Source: Spirochaetae bacterium HGW-Spirochaetae-1 (GTDB taxonomy: Bacteria > Spirochaetota > UBA4802 > UBA5550). From it: 64,000 nucleotides of DNA. The first letter of the stretch is position 1. Each line of letters opens with the position of its first letter. Of this stretch, positions 16,747 through 27,166 are shown in pieces. A program made the position numbers and the translations under genes. The notes under the pieces are model-generated. The model saw only the letters and a program-made list of their open reading frames with translations, was not told where the DNA came from and ran no database searches. The stretch is from NCBI GenBank assembly GCA_002839375.1, contig PGXY01000002.1:374392-438391 (forward strand), written 5' to 3'.

Positions 16747-18579
16747 ATGCACGGTTACCATGGAAAAATTTTAAATATAAACCTAACCTCCGGTGATATT
16801 GTCGTGGAAAGATTCAGTGAGGTATTTGCAAGAAAATTTCTTGGAGGGAACGGTTTTGCCGCGGCCATAATCGGCAGCAAGGTCCCGGCCCAGGCAGATC
16901 CATTTTCACCGGAGAATGTCCTGGTTTTCGCCACGGGTCCCTTCACCGGGTCTGGATTCTGGTCCTCGTCAAGGGGACACTGCGCTGCCATTTCACCCCT
17001 TACGGGCTATTTCGCCGATTCAAACTTCGGCGGCGCCTTCGCCATGGCCTTCAAGAGATCTGGCTATGATGCCGTTGTTCTTACGGGAAAAGCTAAGGAA
17101 CCGGTCTATATTTTTATAGATAACGACAGGGTTGAACTGAAAAACGCCGGTTCGCTCTGGGGTAAAACTGTTTCCCAGGCTCATGCCGTGATTGTGGAAC
17201 ACGAAGGAGGCTCGTGTGAAACGGCCCTCATCGGTCCCGGCGGCGAGAACGGCGTGCTCTATGCCGCGATCATGTGCAGCGGCGCCAGGCTCAGTGCCGC
17301 CGGCAGGGGCGGACTGGGAGCGGTCATGGGAGCGAAGAATTGTAAAGGACTGGCCGTGCGGGGTTCCCGGGAAATAACCATTGCCGATGGGGAAAAACTT
17401 AAAGGGCTGTTGAAGGCCGGTATGGCCGATCTTAAGGAAAAGACCAGGCCCCTGACTGAGACGGGCACACCGGTCCTGGTGGATACGATCAATGGCAAAG
17501 GGAAGCTGGGAACGAGAAACAACAGCGGTGAGGTTTTTGAGAGAGCCGGTCAGATCAATGGAAAGACAATTATAACTGGCTATAAAGTAAAGAACGTTGC
17601 TTGTCATGGATGCCCCGTGGCATGCGGAAAGACCGTGCGTGTCCCCGACGGTGAGTTCTCCGGGGAGACGGTGAAAATGCCGGAATACGAAACCATTTAT
17701 TCCCTGGGCTCCATGCTTGATAATGGCGACCTGGCGTCAATCTTCAATGGCAATGCCATGTGTGATGAAATGGGTATCGACACCATCAGTTTCGGTGTTA
17801 CACTGGCTTTTCTCACGGAATGTGTGGAGAAAAATATTATTGGAAATACAAAAGAACCTGTCATGGATCTGTTATTCGGTGACGGGCAGCCCCTGGCTGC
17901 GCTGGCGAAGGCGGCGGCATTTAAAGAAGGTCATCTCGGAGCGCTCCTGGCCATGGGTTCGGAAAAGGCCGCTGATCTTCTGGGTGGAGACGCGTGGAAG
18001 CTGCTCTACAGCGTCAAGGGTATGGAAATCGCAGGGCACAGTGCGCGGGGGCTCAGGAACATGGGCCTTGCCTATGCCACGTCTACCAGGGGAGGAAGTC
18101 ATCACGATGCCCGTCCATCGTATTATCCCAATGATCCTGCCGAAGACCCGGGCTTTGACCATCAGCCCGAATACTGCGTTAACAGTCAGCACAATACGGC
18201 CCTGGGTGATTCCCTGGTAATATGCCGTTTTGTCCAGGAGCGCGCCCTGGGAACACAGATAAATGACGCATATCTGCCTTTTATAAGCAGCATAACGGGC
18301 TGGGACATGGAACTTGATGAACTGAAAAGATGCGGTGAACGTATCTATAACCTGGAGAGATTGATCAATATGAAAAGGGGTGTTTGCCGATCAAAGGATG
18401 TCCTTCCCTATCGTGTGACCAATGAACCCATTCCGGCAGGGCCGTCCCGGGGATGGTTTTGTCCCGTGGAGAAACTCGACGCCCTGCTTGACGCCTATTA
18501 TGGACTGCGCGGGTGGTCCAATGACGGGACAGTGACCCCGGAAAAGGCGAGGGAACTGGGACTTGAGGAATATTTATGA
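16747..18579 (+). CDS. Tungsten-type aldehyde:ferredoxin oxidoreductase
   Basis: A 610-aa protein that starts GYHGKILNINLTSG, typical of AOR domain 1, with SSSRGHCAAISPLTGY and DSNFGGAFA for the pterin cofactor. The cluster ligands CHGCPVAC (from about residue 285) and a distant Cys in GVCRS (about 546) match the C-x2-C-x3-C ... C pattern. AOR enzymes oxidise aldehydes to acids with ferredoxin as acceptor. The start lies 38 nt after the GntR gene. Following the aminotransferase logic of the cluster, the substrate may be an aldehyde made by deamination. Confidence 0.92.
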   Translation: MHGYHGKILNINLTSGDIVVERFSEVFARKFLGGNGFAAAIIGSKVPAQADPFSPENVLVFATGPFTGSGFWSSSRGHCAAISPLTGYFADSNFGGAFAMAFKRSGYDAVVLTGKAKEPVYIFIDNDRVELKNAGSLWGKTVSQAHAVIVEHEGGSCETALIGPGGENGVLYAAIMCSGARLSAAGRGGLGAVMGAKNCKGLAVRGSREITIADGEKLKGLLKAGMADLKEKTRPLTETGTPVLVDTINGKGKLGTRNNSGEVFERAGQINGKTIITGYKVKNVACHGCPVACGKTVRVPDGEFSGETVKMPEYETIYSLGSMLDNGDLASIFNGNAMCDEMGIDTISFGVTLAFLTECVEKNIIGNTKEPVMDLLFGDGQPLAALAKAAAFKEGHLGALLAMGSEKAADLLGGDAWKLLYSVKGMEIAGHSARGLRNMGLAYATSTRGGSHHDARPSYYPNDPAEDPGFDHQPEYCVNSQHNTALGDSLVICRFVQERALGTQINDAYLPFISSITGWDMELDELKRCGERIYNLERLINMKRGVCRSKDVLPYRVTNEPIPAGPSRGWFCPVEKLDALLDAYYGLRGWSNDGTVTPEKARELGLEEYL

Positions 18580-18681
18580 CAAGTGAGTCCCGGATAATAT
18601 AATTCCGGATGTTCCCGTATATGATTTAATGCGTATACCGGATTCTTTTAGTGCCCATAATTAAATTGCGAGGAGATATTA

Positions 18682-20202
18682 ATGAGTGATCGGGAAAATA
18701 ATGTCAGCTGCGAAACCGGTGAATCATGGTGGAAAAAAGGAAACGGATTATATTTCAGACTTGGTTTTTTTATTCTTTCTGTCATAGTCATGGCGGTGAT
18801 ACTTCTTCTGCCTGAACCGACTGCCATTGATACGGGAACAAAATTGGTCGGTCTCGGCGGCAAAGGCAAGGCCACACTTGCCGTTCTGTCCCTGGCGGTA
18901 ATTCTGTGGATAACCGAGGCGCTGCCCTTTGCCATAACGGGGCTCCTTGCCATGTCCCTGCTCGTTGTGACCAAGGCGGCCCCCTTCAAACAGCTGGTTA
19001 ATGACGGATTCGGCAATCCCATAATTCTCTTTTTTTTGGGTGTCCTGATACTTTCAGCGGCAATTGCAGATACTACCATCATGAGGCGTATTGCCGCCTT
19101 CGTACTGTACAAGCTGGGGCACAGTCCATCTCTCATAATCCTGTCCTTTCTCATTGTCGGTTCATTCATATCCGGCTGGGTTACCGACATGGCAGTGGCT
19201 GCCATGCTCATGCCAATAGGTGTTTCCATCCTCAGGGACGCGCGTCTGGAGCCCCTGAAAAGTAATTTCGGACGTTCTCTCATGATTTCCTGTGCCTGGG
19301 GCCCCCTGATCGGCGGAATATCAACACCGGCAGGCTGCGGCCCCAATCCCCTGACCATGGGTTTTCTCAAGGACCTGGCCGGCGTGAATTTCACCTTTCT
19401 GCAGTGGATGGCCCTGGGTTTTCCGGCTATGATTCTCATGATCCCGGCGGCATGGGTTACCCTGGTAAAGGTTTTTCCCCTGGAAAAAATTAACCTGACT
19501 ATCTCCAGAGATGATTATGCGAAACAGAAGCTGGAAATGGGTGGACTGACAAAAAAAGAGGGAGCCGTGCTGATAATTCTGGCCATAACAATTTTTCTCT
19601 GGATAATGGAACCTTTCATAAATGACTGGACCGGTGGTGTCATCGATTATCTTGATATATCATTTGTAGCTGTCACCTGCGGGTTGTTATTTTTTATTCC
19701 CGGTATTGAAACCATTACCTGGAAAAAGGCCGAGAGCAGCATCAGCTGGGGCGGCATTATCCTCATTGTGAGCGGGCTTTCCATGGGCATGGCCATTTAC
19801 AAGACCGGTGCGGCTGAATGGATCGCCTGGATTTCCTTTCATTCTATCGGGGGACTTCATCCAGCCCTCATCATATTCATAATAGTCCTGGGAGTTTCCC
19901 TGATGAAAGTAATTTTTTCCAGCAATACGGTTACCGGGATAATAGTGGTGCCCCTCCTCATAGCACTGGCGAAAAATCTCGGTCTTGACCCGGTGCTTCT
20001 GGCCATTCCGGCCGGGATTACATCATCGCTGGCATTTATACTGGTCACATCAACACCCACGAATGTCATTCCCCATTCGTCGGGATATTTTACCATCGGC
20101 GATATGGCAAAGGCCGGTGTTTTTATGACAATTTTCTCATCGGTGAGCGTGACGATATCAGTATACTTTATGAGTATGTTCATCGGTATAATTAAATTTT
20201 AA
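18682..20202 (+). CDS. DASS/SLC13 family sodium-coupled anion symporter
   Basis: A 506-aa protein with about 11-12 hydrophobic helices. The second-repeat sodium motif SNTVTG and the signature region TSTPTNVIPHSSGYF with MAKAG near the end identify the DASS family (dicarboxylates, sulfate, organic sulfonates). The first repeat carries LIGGISTPAGCGPNP. AGGAG lies 8 nt before the ATG. Position between the AOR and aminotransferase genes suggests it imports the substrate or exports the acid product. Confidence 0.9.
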   Translation: MSDRENNVSCETGESWWKKGNGLYFRLGFFILSVIVMAVILLLPEPTAIDTGTKLVGLGGKGKATLAVLSLAVILWITEALPFAITGLLAMSLLVVTKAAPFKQLVNDGFGNPIILFFLGVLILSAAIADTTIMRRIAAFVLYKLGHSPSLIILSFLIVGSFISGWVTDMAVAAMLMPIGVSILRDARLEPLKSNFGRSLMISCAWGPLIGGISTPAGCGPNPLTMGFLKDLAGVNFTFLQWMALGFPAMILMIPAAWVTLVKVFPLEKINLTISRDDYAKQKLEMGGLTKKEGAVLIILAITIFLWIMEPFINDWTGGVIDYLDISFVAVTCGLLFFIPGIETITWKKAESSISWGGIILIVSGLSMGMAIYKTGAAEWIAWISFHSIGGLHPALIIFIIVLGVSLMKVIFSSNTVTGIIVVPLLIALAKNLGLDPVLLAIPAGITSSLAFILVTSTPTNVIPHSSGYFTIGDMAKAGVFMTIFSSVSVTISVYFMSMFIGIIKF

Positions 20203-20216
20203 CACCTGGAGGGCAT

Positions 20217-21584
20217 ATGGAGGATATGCGTATTATTCCGTCATCTAAAGAGGATCTCGACAACTATGAAGTGAATAATTTATTTCACTCCTGGTCATTT
20301 CAGCCGGTGGCATCACCAATGCGGGTAGTTTCAGCTAAAGGCGTACGGTTTCTAACGGAAGACGGACGGGAACGTCTCGATTTCAGTTCCTGTTTTGTCA
20401 GTCATAATATAGGCCATCAGGACCCGCGGGTTATCGATGCAATAAAAAAGCAGGCCGATATGATCACATCCTTTGCGCCAAGCATGTCGACAAAACCCAG
20501 GGCCATGCTGGCGAAGCTCCTGGAAATGGTGACGCCCGGTGATCTGTCGCGGTCCTTCATATCCCTGGGAGGGACTGAGGCCAATGAAGCGGCCATAAAA
20601 ATCGCACACCAGTTTACCGGAAAATTTAAAATTTTATCCCGGTACCGGAGTTATCACGGGGCTACGGCGGCATCCATGACACTATCTCCCGGGGATGCCC
20701 GGAACTGGGCCCAGCACCAGGGCGGAACGGAATATGTCCGTGTTCCACAGCCTTACTGTTATCGCTGCATGTTCGGGCTTTCGTATCCAGCCTGTGATAT
20801 GCGATGTGTCAGGTATATAGACGAAGTCATGGAACTTGAAGGCGGCAATGAAAAAGTGGCTGCCGTCATTGTGGAACCCGTAACGGGAGCCAACGGCATT
20901 ATCGTTCCGCCGAAAGAGTATTTTCCCGAACTTCGTACCGTGTGCGACAAACACGGAGTGCTTCTTATAGCCGACGAGGTGATGACGGGATTCGGGCGAA
21001 CGGGACGCTGGTTCGCCATGGATCACTGGAATACCGTTCCCGATATCATGACCTTGGCCAAGGGAATGACGAGCGGGTACCTTCCCATAGGGGCTACCGT
21101 TGTACGGAAGCATATCGGAGATCATTTCAAAACACACTTCTTCAGTCACGGTGCCACTTATGCAGGTCATGCCCTTGCCTGCGCCGCGGCCCTGCGCGTT
21201 ATTTCGATATACGAAGAGGACGCTCTTATTGAAAATTCGGCGAAGATGGGAGCCTATCTTCTGGAAAAAGCGCTTGAATTAAAGGAACGGCATCGCAGTA
21301 TAGGCGATGTGAGGGGTCTCGGTCTTTTTGTCGGACTTGAACTGGTGAAAAACAGGAAGACCCGTGAGCCCATAATGCCCCTTGACGCCAAGATCCGATC
21401 CGGCATGAATCCGAAAATGGAAGTGGCGAAACGGCTGGGTGAACTGGGAATGATGGCTATGGCTGCCAACCCGGGAAATGTCATAGCCATGGCGCCTCCA
21501 CTCATCATTACAAAAGATGAAATCGATGAAGGCGTTTCTATAATGGACAAGGCGCTGGAAGTGGCCGACGCTCACGCCGAATAA
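20217..21584 (+). CDS. Class-III (omega) PLP aminotransferase, Rv3329/taurine-pyruvate-like
   Basis: A 455-aa fold-type I aminotransferase. Visible landmarks are NNLFHSWSFQ at the N-terminus (shared with taurine-pyruvate-type and mycobacterial Rv3329-like enzymes), GGTEANEAAIKIA, SYHGAT, EPVTGANG, LIADEVMTGFGRTG and MTLAKGMTSGYLP with the PLP lysine near 281. A cysteine-rich insert CYRCMFGLSYPACDMRC (about 180-197) is notable. Such enzymes convert terminal amines (taurine, beta-alanine, GABA) to aldehydes. It begins 14 nt after the transporter. Confidence 0.88.
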   Translation: MEDMRIIPSSKEDLDNYEVNNLFHSWSFQPVASPMRVVSAKGVRFLTEDGRERLDFSSCFVSHNIGHQDPRVIDAIKKQADMITSFAPSMSTKPRAMLAKLLEMVTPGDLSRSFISLGGTEANEAAIKIAHQFTGKFKILSRYRSYHGATAASMTLSPGDARNWAQHQGGTEYVRVPQPYCYRCMFGLSYPACDMRCVRYIDEVMELEGGNEKVAAVIVEPVTGANGIIVPPKEYFPELRTVCDKHGVLLIADEVMTGFGRTGRWFAMDHWNTVPDIMTLAKGMTSGYLPIGATVVRKHIGDHFKTHFFSHGATYAGHALACAAALRVISIYEEDALIENSAKMGAYLLEKALELKERHRSIGDVRGLGLFVGLELVKNRKTREPIMPLDAKIRSGMNPKMEVAKRLGELGMMAMAANPGNVIAMAPPLIITKDEIDEGVSIMDKALEVADAHAE

Positions 21585-21608
21585 TCAGCACCGGGCACGG
21601 AGTGATGC

Positions 21609-22478
21609 ATGAATTATAATTTCGAGAAACCCTTTACCAGGGTATGGTTTAAAAACTATTTTCTCATACTTCAGGGCTCCGTCATACAGTCCATCGGGTA
21701 TACCCTGTTTCTCGTGCCAAACAAGATAGTGCCCGGTGGGCTCTACGGGGTCGCCACCATACTTTATCATCGGTATCATCTGCCCGTGGGAACCATGGTC
21801 TTTGTCATGAATATTCCTCTCATCATATGGGGAATCCGTGTCCTGGGCCCCCGCTTTGGCGCCAAGACCATAGTCGGAATTGTTCTCACTTCTCTTTCCA
21901 CGGACCTGATCATCTATGCCATCGGTGTTCCCGAACTGAGCGGCGATCTCCTGGTACAGTCCATTATCGGCGGTATTCTGGTGGGATACGGTGTGGCACT
22001 CATTTTCAAAACCATGGCAACAACGGGCGGTGTTGAAATTGCCGCGCAGATATTTAATTCCTGGTACAAGATTTCCGTGGGGAAATCCATACTGTTTATG
22101 AACTCGGCCGTAATTCTTGCCGGCGTGGTTCTGTTCCGTGATCTCAACATGGCTATCTATTCGGCCGTTTCTGTCTACGCCATTTCGAAAGTCATGGACG
22201 TATCTCTCGAGGGCATGTCGTATTACAAGGGGATACTCATCCTTTCAGAGCGTTACGATGATATAAAGGATAAAATCCGGACCGATATGCAGAGGGGATT
22301 TCTCCTTCTGGACGGGAAGGGGCTTTTTGATGACCGGGAACGGAGAATCATCATCTCGGCGCTCACAAGGAGAGAACTGGCCTTTTTAAAGGAGTATCTT
22401 AAATCGCTCGATGAGGATATTTTCTTCGTGGTATTCAACGCCCATGAGATCGTGGGAAAGGGATATCAGCGCTTCTGA
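21609..22478 (+). CDS. YitT family membrane protein
   Basis: A 289-aa protein with five or six N-terminal hydrophobic helices (ILQGSVIQSIGYTLFLVPNKIVPGG-type start) and a soluble DUF2179 domain at the C-terminus (about 215-285, RRELAFLKEYLKSLDEDIFFVVFNAHEIVG). That layout is diagnostic of YitT/YebE-type proteins of unknown transport function. It follows the aminotransferase by 24 nt and could be the last gene of the GntR cluster, though its link to the pathway is unproven. Confidence 0.85.
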   Translation: MNYNFEKPFTRVWFKNYFLILQGSVIQSIGYTLFLVPNKIVPGGLYGVATILYHRYHLPVGTMVFVMNIPLIIWGIRVLGPRFGAKTIVGIVLTSLSTDLIIYAIGVPELSGDLLVQSIIGGILVGYGVALIFKTMATTGGVEIAAQIFNSWYKISVGKSILFMNSAVILAGVVLFRDLNMAIYSAVSVYAISKVMDVSLEGMSYYKGILILSERYDDIKDKIRTDMQRGFLLLDGKGLFDDRERRIIISALTRRELAFLKEYLKSLDEDIFFVVFNAHEIVGKGYQRF

Positions 22479-22535
22479 AAGCGTCCGTGAGACTGAATTG
22501 AATTTCGGTGTGAAGGGCCGCAGATATGGACTGTT

Positions 22536-24095
22536 TTATTCCTGGATAAAATGAATCGTTGTTTCCAGGTTGTCGGATAGCTCCGATATTTTTTTTGAAT
22601 CCTCGGAAATTTTTTCCGATTCCATGACCGTTGACTGGTTGGCCTCGTTTATTTCAGCGATTGATTTCAGTATCTCACTGAAGGCGTCGCGCTGCTCATC
22701 AATGGCGCTTTTTATGGACCCCGACTTGTCCATGACAAGGTCTACCTGAACATTGATGTTTGAGCTCACCGATATCTGTTTTCCCACGTATTCCGTGGTC
22801 CTGTTCATCATGCCGGCAATGGAATCGATGCTTTCTATGACGCTGCTGATTTTATCGATGACCTCCATGACATCGGCCATGCCGCGGTTTATCTCGTCAT
22901 TATTGGACTTGATGTATTTGTCAATTTCTTTGATGCTCGAAGCAGTCTGGTCGGCCAGCTTCGATACTTCGTCGGCAACCACGGCAAAACCTCTTCCCGC
23001 ATCACCGGCCCTGGCAGCTTCGATCGAGGCGTTCAGGGACAGGAGATTGATTTGGTCCGAGATATCGTTTATGATGCCGATGATGTTGGCTATATCCTTG
23101 GAACTTTCAATAATATTGCTCAAACTCGTGTTCATTTTTTTAAGGGACACTTCCCCGGCCGAGGCCTCGGTCGCTATGCTGGTCGTAACATCCAGGGTCT
23201 CCCGCGTGATGACGCCGACATCATTGGTAATACTGGACATGTCCTGTATATCCCTGACCAGGTCAGTCATGGTGCTCACCTGGTCCTGGGAAGACCGGGA
23301 CATATTCTCCATGCCGGCAGTGATCTCTTCTATGGCCGAGGTAATTTCCTCCACGGAAGCGGCCTGGTTCTGCGATGTATCGAGAAATTTAGTCGACGTA
23401 CCGGTCAGGCTGTGGGAGAGTCCCGAGAGATCTTTTGATGTGCTCTGAGCCGATTTAAAGAGCCTGTTGATTATATCGTATTGTTCGCTGTTTCGCTCCA
23501 GCTCTTCACTTAGTTTTTGCAGCGCTTTTTGAAAAATGCCGTGAATGAGAAGTGATAATATTGTCACCAGCACAATGGAAAAAAGAATGTATATAAATCC
23601 GGTTTTTGCCGCTTCGAGTTCATTTCCCGTAAGCCTGGCTTTGAGCATCATGAACAGGGCGATATTATTTATTCCTGTTACGGTTGTCCAGAACAGAATA
23701 ACTCCCCGTTTTGCGAAAAGAGTGGCAAGGACAATTGTAGCAAGGAGAAAATAGAAATTTGAAGAAAATACCATGTGTGGCTGTTTTATGGCTTTACCAT
23801 AGAGAGAGAGCGAGAGCGATAAGAATATAACAGATACGAGGATATTTGCTGCCAGGGAATATTTGCCCATCCTGAGGAAAACAAGTGTCACTGTAATGCA
23901 AATACACAGAACGAGGAGAACGGGCCCGGCAAAAAGCATTGTTTTGGGACTGAGAAAAAGTATGGCAAAAAAAAGCAGAACCACTATTGTGCCGAGAACC
24001 AGGCAGAAGTAAAGAAGGGCCTGGGTAAGTTTCTGCTTCTGGAAAGATGAATCGGCATATTTTGAAAGAAAGTAGTTTTGAATTTGGTTTGCCAC
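22536..24095 (-). CDS. Methyl-accepting chemotaxis protein with six-helix membrane sensor
   Basis: A 519-aa protein. Residues about 20-185 contain six membrane helices joined by short loops, with no periplasmic sensor domain. The rest is a cytoplasmic signalling coiled coil with the conserved hairpin tip [34 protein letters not shown]. The receptor probably senses membrane state or a ligand within the membrane. No CheB/CheR tether pentapeptide is visible at the C-terminus. It converges with yitT and is separated from the sugar transporter by about 80 bp. Confidence 0.92.
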   Translation of the reverse strand: MANQIQNYFLSKYADSSFQKQKLTQALLYFCLVLGTIVVLLFFAILFLSPKTMLFAGPVLLVLCICITVTLVFLRMGKYSLAANILVSVIFLSLSLSLYGKAIKQPHMVFSSNFYFLLATIVLATLFAKRGVILFWTTVTGINNIALFMMLKARLTGNELEAAKTGFIYILFSIVLVTILSLLIHGIFQKALQKLSEELERNSEQYDIINRLFKSAQSTSKDLSGLSHSLTGTSTKFLDTSQNQAASVEEITSAIEEITAGMENMSRSSQDQVSTMTDLVRDIQDMSSITNDVGVITRETLDVTTSIATEASAGEVSLKKMNTSLSNIIESSKDIANIIGIINDISDQINLLSLNASIEAARAGDAGRGFAVVADEVSKLADQTASSIKEIDKYIKSNNDEINRGMADVMEVIDKISSVIESIDSIAGMMNRTTEYVGKQISVSSNINVQVDLVMDKSGSIKSAIDEQRDAFSEILKSIAEINEANQSTVMESEKISEDSKKISELSDNLETTIHFIQE

Positions 24096-24176
24096 TTTTT
24101 AACTCCTCGTACATGTATATGCTGCTATTACATGATGTCAAATTTAGCGCAATATATAATAAAATGAATATACAAA

Positions 24177-25526
24177 TCAAGTCAATTTATTTAAATTATT
24201 TTCCTCTATCCTGTCGAGGATATGTCCATGCATCTGTTCATCAATAGGATAGAATTTCAGGATAATGAGACCGGTACAGATGAATGAACAGGGGATTATC
24301 GTCATAAGAAAAATTATTCCGTTTCTCGTGACGGCGGTTTGGACAGTATGGGGAATATATCCTGCCAGGTCCAGTCCAAGGCCGCAGATGAGGCCGGTCA
24401 GTGCTGCTGATACATTAAAAAAAAGTACAAAATAACCGTAGAGCATACCTTCATTACGCTGTCCCGTTTTCCACTGCTGATATTCCACCGTGTCGGGTAC
24501 CATGGACCAGGGAAGGAGGAAGGCCGACGAAAGGCCGGCACCGGCAAGAATGAAGAAAATCATGGAAACAGGCATCGACTGTTCTCCGGTAAAAAATGAT
24601 AATAAGAGGGTCATTGCGACCAGAGCCATGCCCATCATGAATGAGCGCTTTTTGCCGTATTTTTTTGAAAGAATTAGCATGATAGGCATAGCTGCCGCTG
24701 CGCTGATGAAAACAGAACTGAAAGCTACGGGAATCAGGTCTTCGCGGCGCAGGTTATATTTGAAATAGTAGTTCATAGTGGTGGCCAGGATGTTCGTGCC
24801 CAGCATAAAAAACATACTGGAGGAAGCCAGGATGAGAAAGGGGCGATTATGCACGAGGAGGGTCAAGTCCTTAAATAAACCGCCTTTTCTATCGGGATAT
24901 TCGGGAATGTGCTTTTCTTTTGTACAAAAAAATGTGATGAACAGTATCATGGCGGCTGCTGTGCCAAAAAGTAGAGCCGTAGTCCTGAAACCTTCCAGTT
25001 CGAGGGCAAACAGTGAAATCAGGGGTTTCATAAGACCGGCTGCGATAAGGGTCCCGGTAATGGCGAAGATCATCCGGTATCCCGATATCACCGATCTTTC
25101 ATGCGTGTCCTGGGAGAGCACGGCCGAGAGGGAGCTGTAGGGGATGGCCGTGATACTGAAAGCGATGAAAAAAAAGAGTGATGTGGCAAAGGCATACCAG
25201 GGCCGAAGATCGGCCGGCAGATCCGGTGACGCAAAGACCAGGAAAAAGGATAATCCCAGGGGGATTGCACCGAAGAGGATGTAGGGGCGTTTCTTTCCCC
25301 AGCGGGTGGAGGTCCGGTCCGAAACAGCACCGATGACAGGATTAAAGAGTGCCTGCAGAAGGCGGGAAACAAGGATGATGAATCCCGCCGACGCGGAACC
25401 GAGGTGATATACATCGGTATAATAATAGAGCAGATACAGTATAACACTGTTGATAAGAATCTGTATGGCCAGATCGCCTGAACCATATCCAAGTTTGATG
25501 CGTATAGATAATGTTTCTTTATTCAT
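24177..25526 (-). CDS. MFS transporter of the glycoside-pentoside-hexuronide:cation family
   Basis: A 449-aa, 12-helix protein with the GPH (MFS_2) signature regions: KLGYGSGDLAIQ at the N-terminus, FNPVIGAVSDRTSTRWGKKRPYIL (the loop 2-3 motif) and DTVEYQQWKTGQRNEG in the second half. The family imports sugars with sodium or protons. Its substrate cannot be read, and the GH20 gene is too far away to tie them. No RBS stronger than a weak purine run is seen. Confidence 0.88.
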   Translation of the reverse strand: MNKETLSIRIKLGYGSGDLAIQILINSVILYLLYYYTDVYHLGSASAGFIILVSRLLQALFNPVIGAVSDRTSTRWGKKRPYILFGAIPLGLSFFLVFASPDLPADLRPWYAFATSLFFFIAFSITAIPYSSLSAVLSQDTHERSVISGYRMIFAITGTLIAAGLMKPLISLFALELEGFRTTALLFGTAAAMILFITFFCTKEKHIPEYPDRKGGLFKDLTLLVHNRPFLILASSSMFFMLGTNILATTMNYYFKYNLRREDLIPVAFSSVFISAAAAMPIMLILSKKYGKKRSFMMGMALVAMTLLLSFFTGEQSMPVSMIFFILAGAGLSSAFLLPWSMVPDTVEYQQWKTGQRNEGMLYGYFVLFFNVSAALTGLICGLGLDLAGYIPHTVQTAVTRNGIIFLMTIIPCSFICTGLIILKFYPIDEQMHGHILDRIEENNLNKLT

Positions 25527-25859
25527 TGATTTTAAGGCAGGAAACCAAATCCCATTCTATCAGCCTGATCTGAATGACAATAATTTCTCCCGATTGTAAA
25601 GCGCTTTTTGAAAAGAATTGAAAAACCAGATTTAAATACGAGCACTTCCCCTTAAAATATTGTATTGACATAAGTGGTCTTTTGCAACTATTTATAAAAT
25701 AGTTTTCTGTGCGGCAATATCTGATAAAACCGGTATAGACAATTTATAAATTATGGTAGATGCCGGTTGTTAAAGGCGCATATTACAAAGATTTTTAAAT
25801 GAAATAAATGACATGAAACAGATATGGGGACTGATCCGGTGATAATAAGCAGGAAAAAC
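25527..25859. other. Divergent intergenic region, no gene seen
   Basis: This is 333 bp of AT-rich sequence between the GPH transporter and the TetR gene. A TTGACA at 25665-25670 is followed by weak -10 candidates (TATTTA 25689). No strong palindrome or ORF is present. Confidence 0.5.
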
Positions 25860-26498
25860 ATGAAAACTCGGGCCAGGACAGAAGAGGATAAGCTGATAAA
25901 AAAAAGACGCCTTCTGGACTCGGCAAAGAAACTTTTTTCCCTTCACGGGTACCAGGGAACATCGGTGGGAATGATCACGGAAAATGCAGGCGTGAGCACC
26001 GGAACATTTTATCTCTACTTTAAAAGCAAGCCTGAAATATATCGCATTCTCAACATAGAGGGAATCGATATACTCCACGGGTACATCAAGGAGTCCATCT
26101 CACAGGCGGGAAGCGATGCTGCCGGCAGGTTGTCCGCCATCGCCGGGGCCTATTTTAATTTTTATCGTGAATATCGCGAGTACTACGATATCATAGCCAT
26201 TCTTCACCTGGGGCAGGAGGAATTTTTCCGGGACACCAGCATGCTCCAGGCTGTTGAGGAAAAGACCGTGCATCTTCTATCACTTTTGCAGGCTGTAATT
26301 GAAGAGGGAATAAAAAGCGGTGATTTCAAACCAGTAGATGCGCGTAAAACCACCACGGTTCTGTGGGCCACCATGGACGGAATACTGCTGCTGGAAAAGC
26401 GGAATGTCATGAATATTATTAATGAATCATTGGATGACATTGTGAAAGAATCCATTGAGATGGCTTTCCGCGGTATCATTAAGAAGAAAGGAGAATGA
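25860..26498 (+). CDS. TetR/AcrR-family regulator
   Basis: About 212 aa. The N-terminal helix-turn-helix reads LDSAKKLFSLHGYQGTSVGMITENAGVSTGTFYLYFKSKPEIY. The C-terminal ligand domain (about 85-210) contains a YREYYDIIAILHLGQEEF segment seen in fatty-acid- and aromatic-type TetR proteins. The frame is open from 25824, but AGGA at 25851 places the start at ATG 25860. It overlaps closely with the methyltransferase gene; the 40-bp palindrome beyond that gene is its most plausible target. Confidence 0.9.
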   Translation: MKTRARTEEDKLIKKRRLLDSAKKLFSLHGYQGTSVGMITENAGVSTGTFYLYFKSKPEIYRILNIEGIDILHGYIKESISQAGSDAAGRLSAIAGAYFNFYREYREYYDIIAILHLGQEEFFRDTSMLQAVEEKTVHLLSLLQAVIEEGIKSGDFKPVDARKTTTVLWATMDGILLLEKRNVMNIINESLDDIVKESIEMAFRGIIKKKGE

Positions 26499-26504
26499 CG
26501 GGTC

Positions 26505-27095
26505 ATGAAATCACCTATGCCCGGAGATGATCATTACCGGCTTTTTGACCGCATTTCATTTTTTTATAACTGGTTTTTCCCATATCAGGTGCGATGGTAC
26601 AGAACTATAATTGAGCGGAACATGGAATTCCTGAAAGGCAATACGTCATTTCTTGATGTGGGCTGCGGTACCGGGGCCTTTGCCTATGCCCTGCGGGAAA
26701 AGGGCTTTGATGTTACCGGAGTTGACAGGGCTGCCTCCATGGTCAGACGGGGACACAAAAATGATTTGCCCTGCATAATCGGTGATATTTTTACCGGTCT
26801 GCCTTTCAAAGACAAGACCTTTAGTGCTGTATCGGCCGCGTATGTGGCTCATGGTTTTCCTTCAGAACAGCGCATTCTTCTTTACCGGGAATGTGCCCGA
26901 ATTGCCCGGAATATGGTACTCTTCCACGATTTTAATCAGGTAAGAAGGCTTTCTATCACCCTTATTGAAAAGCTTGAGGGAAGCGATTATGTTAATTTCA
27001 TCCAGTCCGTTCCCCAAGAGATGGAATCTGTTTTTTCCTCTGTCGCTGTTATCAAAACAGGGCCTGTAAACAGCTGGTACCTGTGCATACCCTGA
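26505..27095 (+). CDS. Class I SAM-dependent methyltransferase
   Basis: A 196-aa protein. SFLDVGCGTGAFAYALREKGFDVTGVD gives motif I and the acidic loop, and IIGDIFTGLPFKDKTFSAV is motif II. VLFHDFN follows. The N-terminus (DRISFFYNWFFP) resembles the UbiE/COQ5-like YDxIAxxYD entry. The substrate is unknown; ubiquinone/lipid or small-molecule methylation is possible. It begins 6 nt after the TetR stop and is likely cotranscribed. Confidence 0.82.
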   Translation: MKSPMPGDDHYRLFDRISFFYNWFFPYQVRWYRTIIERNMEFLKGNTSFLDVGCGTGAFAYALREKGFDVTGVDRAASMVRRGHKNDLPCIIGDIFTGLPFKDKTFSAVSAAYVAHGFPSEQRILLYRECARIARNMVLFHDFNQVRRLSITLIEKLEGSDYVNFIQSVPQEMESVFSSVAVIKTGPVNSWYLCIP

Positions 27096-27166
27096 AATAA
27101 TCACTGTTATAATGATGCCATAGGTGTACCTCCCGTGCAGAAATTTTCTTGACTCCTGCTCTAATA

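Noticed and set aside
22753-23448. Plus-strand 231-aa open frame
   Set aside because: Antisense shadow of the chemoreceptor signalling domain.
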